Source: Aquificaceae bacterium (GTDB taxonomy: Bacteria; Aquificota; Aquificia; Aquificales; Aquificaceae). From it: a stretch of DNA of 6,827 nt. The stretch lies in NCBI GenBank assembly GCA_026982025.1, contig JALSHX010000008.1:1-6827 (forward strand). Reading direction: 5' to 3'. This document shows, piece after piece, positions 1-5,035 of this stretch. How positions within the stretch are numbered: position 1 is the first letter of the stretch; each line of letters opens with the position of its first letter. The translations under genes were made by a program, and so were the position numbers. Under the pieces are notes generated by a model, which worked only from the letters and a program-made list of their open reading frames with translations, had not been told where the DNA came from and searched no databases.

Positions 1-1427
1 GGTTCCCTTTTGTAGAGGTCCTTCCAGGGGACATAGGAGACGAGGTCTGTGTACTTTAAAACCCTGTGCTTTGCGTCTTTAAGTCCCACGCCGGGGTCGT
101 CAAGCCTGCAGAGGGGCTGGGGATTGAGCATGGCGGCTGCGGGTCCGAAGTCAAAGTTTTTGATCTTAGGTTCACACACCCCGCAGGGGTCTTTTTTCAT
201 ATGACCGCCGTGAGCACCGTGATGCATTCCTCCGTGCATCATGTGATGACCCTTGCCTCCTCCCGTTCCATGACCCGTGCCGTGTCCCGCGTGGGCTCCT
301 CCGTGGGCTTCCATTCCCCTTTCGGGAGGCTTCCTCAGGGGAGGAATGGGTCCCTCCATTCCCTTTCTCGGTGCGAGGGTTCCCCTCACGAATCCGCTTC
401 TGTCCATAGCCTCCGCAAATATGGTGTAAGCCTTTTCCTCCATCGGTTGAACGATGACATCGTACCTTTCTGCCACCGCTATCCTGAACTCATCCACCTC
501 AACTGGCTGAACATTCTGCCCGTCCGCCTGAACAACCGTCATCTTCAGTCCGGGAATCCTAACATCGTAATATGTCATCGCCGAGGCATTTATGAACCTG
601 AGGCGTATCTTTTCACCGGGTTTGAATATGGCGGTCCAGTTTTCCTTCCACGTGTGTCCGTTCATCAGGAAGGTGTAGGTGGCACCGGTTACATCCGCAA
701 TGTCTCTGGGGGACATCCTCATGGTGTTCCACATCCACCTCTCTTTTATGGTCTGAGCAAATCCCTTCTGACCGAAATCCCTGAAAAGGTCAAAGATGGT
801 CCTCTTGTTGTAGTTGAAGTAGCCCTCCGCCTTCTTGAGTCTTGACATGACCCAGTGAGGGTCCTCAAAGGTCCAGTCCGCAAGAACTATTACATACTCC
901 CTGTCGTAGGTGAAAGGCTCGGGCTCCTCGGGATCAATGAGAAGGGGTCCGTAATGACCCAGTTGTTCCTGTAGTCCCGCATGGGAATGATACCAGTATG
1001 TGCCGTACTGCTTAACCTTGAAGTGGGCTGTAAACTTATCCCTCGGCTTAATGCCCGGAAAGGTCACACCCGGAACGCCGTCAAACTGATAGGGTAGGAG
1101 AATTCCGTGCCAGTGAATTGATGTGATCTCGTCAAGCTCGTTGTACACATTGAGGACCGCTTCCATACCTTCTCTAAGCCTTACAGTGGGTGCGGGGAGG
1201 CTGTCGTTTACGGCTATCCCCGTTCCGACTCTGCCGTCAAACTCTACGGGTCTTTTTCTGACTACGATATCGTATATGAGCTTGCCGTCCTTTTCCCTGT
1301 AATCTCCGAGCTCAACCCCCTTTGAGGCAACCTTCGGCGAACCGCCGAAGGCGGAAAACAAACCTCCTGCACCGTAAAGTGCGGTTAGGGCGGCACCGCC
1401 CTTAATAAAATCCCGTCTTGAAACCAT
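1..1427 (-). CDS. copA: CopA-family periplasmic multicopper oxidase (3' end beyond left edge)
   Basis: CopA/PcoA-type multicopper oxidases are exported to the periplasm, where they bind copper, oxidise Cu(I) and confer copper tolerance. The window holds 475 full codons, with no stop before the left edge. Residues 3-9 (SRRDFIK) form a twin-arginine signal followed by a hydrophobic stretch to about residue 28. The N-terminal cupredoxin domain carries the first two trinuclear-cluster motifs, HWHG at 105-108 and YWYHSH at 144-149, in the CopA context of IHWHGILLP and GLQEQLGHYGPL. The middle domain follows (about 175-350), including FLMNGHTW and the family stretch VRIPGLKMTVVQADGQ. A His/Met/Gly-rich segment lies at 372-410, then DPCGVC at 413-418. 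The C-terminal domain with the type 1 site and the remaining copper ligands is missing only because of the window edge. The ATG at 1427 was chosen because GGAGGTG lies six bases upstream and the Tat motif starts at once. The family assignment is firm; the native substrate is not shown. Confidence 0.95.
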   Translation of the reverse strand, partial: MVSRRDFIKGGAALTALYGAGGLFSAFGGSPKVASKGVELGDYREKDGKLIYDIVVRKRPVEFDGRVGTGIAVNDSLPAPTVRLREGMEAVLNVYNELDEITSIHWHGILLPYQFDGVPGVTFPGIKPRDKFTAHFKVKQYGTYWYHSHAGLQEQLGHYGPLLIDPEEPEPFTYDREYVIVLADWTFEDPHWVMSRLKKAEGYFNYNKRTIFDLFRDFGQKGFAQTIKERWMWNTMRMSPRDIADVTGATYTFLMNGHTWKENWTAIFKPGEKIRLRFINASAMTYYDVRIPGLKMTVVQADGQNVQPVEVDEFRIAVAERYDVIVQPMEEKAYTIFAEAMDRSGFVRGTLAPRKGMEGPIPPLRKPPERGMEAHGGAHAGHGTGHGTGGGKGHHMMHGGMHHGAHGGHMKKDPCGVCEPKIKNFDFGPAAAMLNPQPLCRLDDPGVGLKDAKHRVLKYTDLVSYVPWKDLYKRE

Positions 1428-1433
1428 ACATAT

Positions 1434-1440
1434 CACCTCC
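1434..1440 (-). promoter_or_regulatory. Ribosome binding site of copA
   Basis: The minus strand reads GGAGGTG, a near-perfect anti-16S match, six bases before the ATG at 1427. An ATG at 1431 is closer and out of frame, so this site decides for the 1427 start, which opens the Tat-signal frame. Confidence 0.8.
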
Positions 1441-1457
1441 GGCTCATTTTCATGTGA

Positions 1458-1486
1458 ATGATATTGAGTTTCAAATGTGAATTCAA
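1458..1486 (-). promoter_or_regulatory. Probable sigma70-type promoter of copA
   Basis: On the minus strand TTGAAT (1486-1481) and TATCAT (1463-1458) are separated by exactly 17 bases. The likely transcription start is near 1450, giving a leader of roughly 20-25 bases that includes the strong ribosome binding site. Both hexamers overlap short inverted and direct repeats that may be an operator. The call rests on consensus matching only. Confidence 0.55.
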
Positions 1487-1489
1487 TAT
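1461..1489. repeat. Inverted repeat over the copA promoter, possible operator
   Basis: The plus strand has ATATTGA at 1461-1467 and its exact reverse complement TCAATAT at 1483-1489, with a 15-base spacer. A direct repeat ATGTGAAT at 1452-1459 and 1475-1482 (23-base step, about two helix turns) interleaves with it. The arms cover the -35 and part of the -10 hexamers. A copper-responsive regulator site is possible, but it does not match a cop box that I can name with certainty, and short AT-rich repeats can arise by chance. Confidence 0.35.
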
Positions 1490-1511
1490 TTATTTTTTTA
1501 TATAAATTCTC

Positions 1512-1540
1512 AAAAAATTAACACATCCGCCTAAAGGCGG
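1512..1540 (-). terminator. Possible terminator of the pst/aldolase-homologue unit
   Basis: On the minus strand CCGCC (1540-1536), loop TTTA, GGCGG (1531-1527) forms a 5-bp all-GC stem, followed nine bases later by six T (1517-1512). The hairpin lies inside the last codons of the aldolase homologue, and the T run starts right after its TAA stop. The short stem and the gap before the T run make it a weak candidate, but its position at the end of a transcription unit is right. Confidence 0.4.
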
Positions 1541-2378
1541 GAGCTGTCCCGGAACTGTTAAGGAGCCGTATTTTCCTTCTTACCACCTCCTTGACCTTTT
1601 CAATAGCAGGCTTCAAAAGGTCCTCAGGATCTATAATTCCTTTTTCTTCCGCAATAATCCTGCGGACCTCGGAAATAAAAGCTACATTCAGGTCCTCCTT
1701 CACATCAACCTTGTTAATCCCCAGCCCGACAGCGGTCCGAACTTCACCGTCGGGTATTCCCGTAAAGTCCTTTACCTCCCCCCCGTACCTGTTAATCTCA
1801 GCCACATACTCGTAGTAAAAGGCGGACACTCCCGAGAGGACGAGAGGCATTCCCGTATTCTCCTTAACCTCCCTTATAAGATTTAAGTCCAGCGAAGGTT
1901 CTCCTGCCCTCGGTTTAATGCAAAGAGCAGTAATGCCAGTCCTCAGGGTAAACTCCCTAAGGCGGGAAGGCTTGATGCCCTCTGGGATGTCAACAATTGC
2001 CTCAACGGACACATCAAGGGGAGCTGATAGTGAAACAATGTGTCTGAGCAGTTCCTCTGCTTCTTCAAGACTAACACCGGAAAGATCCACCCATGCGGAG
2101 GTGCAGCCGTGCCTGATACCGCTTAATACCTCCTCCGCGGTCGTGAATCCAACAAGCTGAAGAGATATGGGAATACGGTAACTGTTTGCCATTGAGCGAA
2201 CAAGCTCGGCAGTATAAACGGAGTTTGAGGGAACCTGAATGAATAGGGGAGCATCCTCTTCCCGTGCGGTTTCAAGTACAGCCTTTAAAATCTCCTGACT
2301 TGTCAGGGAAAATCCCCCCACCGCAATTCCAAGCTCACATGCACCCTCTAAAAGAACTCTTCCTGATACAAGGGGCAT
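1518..2378 (-). CDS. Class II fructose-bisphosphate aldolase homologue lacking the active site (probable pseudoenzyme)
   Basis: The protein has 286 residues (class II aldolases usually have about 300-350). The family frame is clear: the start [20 protein letters not shown] at 19-25, HGCTSAWVDLS at 90-100, DVSVEA at 122-127, INRYGGEVKDFTGIPDGEV at 195-213, the DLNVAF segment and the C-terminal KIRLLNSSGTA. Compared with the known family pattern, the sites that bind zinc and substrate are gone. The HLDH block reads QLVG (74-77), the ELG glutamate after VSVEA is replaced (I128), the SHG block reads RAG (157-159), and the HG(G/A)S block reads SGVS (182-185). Only two histidines remain (H90, H113), neither at a ligand position. 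It is therefore unlikely to cleave fructose-1,6-bisphosphate. Its ATG shares its A with the stop of pstB (TGATG), and GGAAGG lies upstream, so it is translationally coupled to the phosphate transporter. Its function is unknown; regulatory or metabolite-sensing roles are guesses. Confidence 0.85.
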   Translation of the reverse strand: MPLVSGRVLLEGACELGIAVGGFSLTSQEILKAVLETAREEDAPLFIQVPSNSVYTAELVRSMANSYRIPISLQLVGFTTAEEVLSGIRHGCTSAWVDLSGVSLEEAEELLRHIVSLSAPLDVSVEAIVDIPEGIKPSRLREFTLRTGITALCIKPRAGEPSLDLNLIREVKENTGMPLVLSGVSAFYYEYVAEINRYGGEVKDFTGIPDGEVRTAVGLGINKVDVKEDLNVAFISEVRRIIAEEKGIIDPEDLLKPAIEKVKEVVRRKIRLLNSSGTAPAFRRMC

Positions 2379-3154
2379 CAGCCGAACCTTCCGGTGATGT
2401 AATCCTCCGTAAGCTTGTTGGAAGGCTTCGTGAACATCCTTTCGGTGGGTCCGAACTCCACCAACTCTCCCATGTACATAAAGGCTGTGTAGTCCGATAT
2501 CCTTGCCGCCTGCTGCATGTTGTGGGTAACTATAACAATAGTCAGCTTCTCTTTTAGCTGAACCACCAGATCCTCTATCTTTGCGGTGGAGATGGGATCA
2601 AGGGCTGATGTGGGCTCGTCAAATAAAAGAACCTCCGGCTGGGGAGCTATTGCCCTTGCGATGCAGAGCCTCTGCTGTTGACCTCCCGAAAGGGAGTAGG
2701 CGTTCTCCTTCAGCCTGTCTCTCACCTCCTCCCACAGCGCCGCGCTCCTGAGAGCTTCTTCAACCCTTCCCTCAAGCTCACTCTTGGATTTTATTCCCTT
2801 GAGTCTCAGTCCGTACGCTACATTTTCAAATATTGATTTAGGGAAGGGATTGGGCTTTTGAAACACCATGCCGATCCTCATTCTCACCAGAATGGGATCC
2901 ACATCCCTGCCGATTATGTTGATCCCGTCGGGGTAAAGGATTATCTCCCCCTCGTATCGGTTGCCCGGATATAGGTCGTGCATTCTGTTGAAGCTCCTCA
3001 GAAGTGTCGTTTTTCCGCATCCGGAGGGTCCTATAACAGCGGTTATTTTATTTTCTCCTATTTCAAGGTTTATGTCCTTGAGGGCATGGAATTTCCCGTA
3101 ATAGAAGTTGAAATTCCTTACGAGTATCTTCAGACTTCGCTGAGGCTCGTTCAT
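2378..3154 (-). CDS. pstB: Phosphate ABC transporter ATP-binding protein PstB
   Basis: This 258-residue protein is the cytoplasmic ATPase that powers phosphate import through PstC-PstA; its length is normal for PstB. All nucleotide-binding elements are present: Walker [10 protein letters not shown] at 42-50, Q-loop around Q99 in [13 protein letters not shown], signature LSGGQ at 155-159, Walker B LLFDE at 176-180, D-loop SALD at 183-186 and the switch histidine H211. The [10 protein letters not shown] stretch (55-64), QKPNPFP and [26 protein letters not shown] are typical of PstB rather than of other ABC ATPases. The ATG at 3154 has AGAGGTGA directly upstream. The gene lies 32 bases after pstA and its stop overlaps the start of the aldolase homologue. 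It appears intact and functional. Confidence 0.97.
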   Translation of the reverse strand: MNEPQRSLKILVRNFNFYYGKFHALKDINLEIGENKITAVIGPSGCGKTTLLRSFNRMHDLYPGNRYEGEIILYPDGINIIGRDVDPILVRMRIGMVFQKPNPFPKSIFENVAYGLRLKGIKSKSELEGRVEEALRSAALWEEVRDRLKENAYSLSGGQQQRLCIARAIAPQPEVLLFDEPTSALDPISTAKIEDLVVQLKEKLTIVIVTHNMQQAARISDYTAFMYMGELVEFGPTERMFTKPSNKLTEDYITGRFG

Positions 3155-3186
3155 TTCACCTCTATCTTTTTACAGGAGATATTTTA

Positions 3187-4041
3187 TCACTTTCGCCTTA
3201 TAACGAATTTTGCAAGAATGAAAAACATCAGGGTTCCGAAGGTCAGAATGAGGGCACTTGCCCACGCCTGACCGTGCCACACCTCATAGGGTCCCATGGC
3301 GTACTGGAAGATGGTAACCGTGAGGGAAGCCATCGGCTGGGTGGGGTCAAGGGTGAGGTAGTTGTTGTTAAATGCGGTAAATAGAAGGGGAGCTGTTTCT
3401 CCCGTAATTCTGGCTATTCCGAGGATAACCCCCGTCAAAATACCCCTCCTTGCCGCGGAGAGGGAAATGTCTTTTATCACCTGCCACCTTCTGGCACCGA
3501 GGGCGTATCCCGCCTCTCTGAGGGAGTTGGGAACGAGCTTGAGGATTTCGTCGGTTGTTATGGCTACAACCGGGATCATTAAGAGGGCAAGAGCTACGGA
3601 TCCAGAGATTCCCATAAAGTGACCGACGGGCTTTACCATTACCGCATAAACGAGGGTGCCGATAACAATTGAGGGAAAACTTACCATAACATCTGTTATA
3701 TTCCTCAGGAACTTTACAAATGTAGAGTGGCGCCCGTACTCCGCAAAATATATCCCAGCCCCGATACCGATGGGGATTCCCATGATCGTTGCGAGGGATG
3801 TGATTATAAAATGTCCCACAAAGGCGTGCCTGAGCCCTCCTCCCTCAACACCCGGCGGAGCCGGGTCATTTATAAAGAGGGAAAAACTGAGGGATTTAAA
3901 ACCGTTGAAGAATACATCAAGGAGTATCCACAAAAGCCAAAGCACGCCGTAAATTGCCGTCACAGTTGCAATGGACAGCATCACATAGCTTTTGATTTTT
4001 CTGACCCTTACAGTCTTTATCAGATTCCCCGCGGTGTCCAT
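3187..4041 (-). CDS. pstA: Phosphate ABC transporter permease PstA
   Basis: This 284-residue inner-membrane protein forms half of the phosphate channel. Hydrophobic segments lie at roughly 17-43, 72-100, 116-137, 146-168, 200-224 and 258-281, the six-helix pattern of the family. The cytoplasmic EAA loop that docks on PstB starts at 176 (EAGYALGARRWQVIKDISL). RITGETAPLLFTAF at 211-224 is the conserved PstA segment and separates it from PstC, which has GRALGETMAV at this place. The first 17 residues are basic and cytoplasmic. The ATG at 4041 lies inside the end of pstC (22-base overlap) with AGGATAGGA upstream, which indicates coupled translation of the two permease subunits. Confidence 0.96.
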   Translation of the reverse strand: MDTAGNLIKTVRVRKIKSYVMLSIATVTAIYGVLWLLWILLDVFFNGFKSLSFSLFINDPAPPGVEGGGLRHAFVGHFIITSLATIMGIPIGIGAGIYFAEYGRHSTFVKFLRNITDVMVSFPSIVIGTLVYAVMVKPVGHFMGISGSVALALLMIPVVAITTDEILKLVPNSLREAGYALGARRWQVIKDISLSAARRGILTGVILGIARITGETAPLLFTAFNNNYLTLDPTQPMASLTVTIFQYAMGPYEVWHGQAWASALILTFGTLMFFILAKFVIRRK

Positions 4042-4970
4042 CTTTTTCCTATCCTCTCAAGTATGAGAAACTTAGCAGTCATTAAAAGACCGAAAGACAT
4101 GAGGAATAGAATGAGAGCAAGGAGAAAAAGGGAGGAGAGGTATATGTCCGAATCCGCCTCCGTAAACTCGTTGGCAATTGCAACGGTAATGGTTGTCAGG
4201 GGCTCAAGGAGGCTTTTAGGAATTGCGTGAACATTTCCCGTCAGAAAAGCCACCGCCATGGTCTCTCCGAGCGCTCTGCCGACCGATAGTATCACTCCCC
4301 CTATTATTCCGGGAAGGGCAAAGGGAATGACCACATTCCTCACAACCTCCCACTTTGTCGCGCCCAGACCGTAGCCCGCCTCCTTTAATAGGGGAGGAGT
4401 CATTTCAAAGGCATCCTTTACGATGGCGCTCATAAAGGGTATTATCATTATTGAAAGGACAAAACCTGATGTAAGGGCATCAATTCCGGTCGGCGCACCC
4501 TCAAATAAAACCCCGATCAGCGGGAGTTTTCCAAAAGTGTTTTGAAGGAAGGGCTCAACATGATCAGCCATCAGCGGTGCTATAACGAACAATCCCCACA
4601 TACCGTAAATGATGCTCGGAATCGCTCCGAGAAGCTCAACAGCAGTTGAGAAGAAGGGCTTGAACCTCTCCGGGCAGAGTTCCGAAATGAAGACTGCAAT
4701 TCCCACGCTTACGGGAAGGGCTATCATTGAGGAGATGAGAGTCACCAGAAGTGTTCCCACAATGGCGGGAAGGGCACCGAAAACCTCCGATACGGGGTCC
4801 CACACTCTCCCGGTTAAAAAGTGCAAGATGCCCGACTTCTCAAGGGCAGGGATAGACTCGTAAATAAGAATGGTCAGCGTGGCAAGAGGAAATAATAGCC
4901 CTACGAATACCGCAAAAAATCCGAGGGTTTGGGAAACAATCAGTTCCGGAATGCTGTTTTTTCCATTCAC
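4020..4970 (-). CDS. pstC: Phosphate ABC transporter permease PstC
   Basis: This 316-residue protein is the partner permease of PstA in the high-affinity phosphate importer. Hydrophobic segments lie at about 12-38, 66-97, 110-133, 165-185, 215-245 and 276-303. The EAA loop begins at 197 (EAGYGLGATKWEVVRNVVIP), and GRALGETMAVAFLTGN at 231-246 is the PstC hallmark. The start is GTG at 4970. The frame has an in-frame TAA three codons further upstream and the next in-frame Met is at residue 82, so this is the only start that keeps the first membrane helix. No ribosome binding site precedes it, and a TATAAT box ends only eight bases before it, so the message may be leaderless. It is the first gene of the pstC-pstA-pstB-aldolase-homologue unit; no pstS precedes it. 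Confidence 0.95.
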   Translation of the reverse strand: MNGKNSIPELIVSQTLGFFAVFVGLLFPLATLTILIYESIPALEKSGILHFLTGRVWDPVSEVFGALPAIVGTLLVTLISSMIALPVSVGIAVFISELCPERFKPFFSTAVELLGAIPSIIYGMWGLFVIAPLMADHVEPFLQNTFGKLPLIGVLFEGAPTGIDALTSGFVLSIMIIPFMSAIVKDAFEMTPPLLKEAGYGLGATKWEVVRNVVIPFALPGIIGGVILSVGRALGETMAVAFLTGNVHAIPKSLLEPLTTITVAIANEFTEADSDIYLSSLFLLALILFLMSFGLLMTAKFLILERIGKRWTPRGI

Positions 4971-4978
4971 CGGGTCAA

Positions 4979-4984
4979 ATTATA
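4979..4984 (-). promoter_or_regulatory. -10 element (TATAAT) of the pst unit
   Basis: A perfect TATAAT on the minus strand ends eight bases before the GTG of pstC. No good -35 hexamer lies 16-18 bases upstream (the sequence there is CTTCTT-like), which fits a promoter needing an activator. I looked for PhoB-type 11-base repeats and found nothing convincing. Confidence 0.5.
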
Positions 4985-5005
4985 TTCTACAAAATAGTGT
5001 AAGAA

Positions 5006-5028
5006 GTGAGGGGCTAAAAACCCCTCAC
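5006..5028 (-). terminator. Hairpin terminator after the large unknown gene
   Basis: GTGAGGGG (minus strand 5028-5021), a 7-base loop and CCCCTCAC (5013-5006) form a perfect 8-bp stem beginning 8 bases after the TAA at 5036. The tract after the stem (TTCTTACACTATTTT) is T-rich but not a clean T run, so termination may be partial. It separates the large gene from the pst promoter. Confidence 0.6.
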
Positions 5029-5035
5029 CTGATCC

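Noticed and set aside
66..845. Long plus-strand open frame of 259 codons
   Set aside because: It lies wholly antisense to copA, whose frame has unmistakable multicopper-oxidase motifs. Its translation follows the codon bias of the opposite strand and shows no domain; it has no ribosome binding site.
1429..1431. Alternative ATG four bases upstream of the chosen copA start
   Set aside because: It is out of frame with the Tat signal and the oxidase, and it sits too close to the ribosome binding site.
3727..4230. Plus-strand open frame of 167 codons across the pstA/pstC junction
   Set aside because: Antisense to two well-identified permease genes, with no recognisable protein features, so it is a shadow frame.
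4980..5010. Possible Pho box before pstC
   Set aside because: CTTACAC and TTGTAGA-like stretches are 11 bases apart but match the CTGTCAT repeat poorly, and they lie only one base from the -10 box, which is the wrong spacing.
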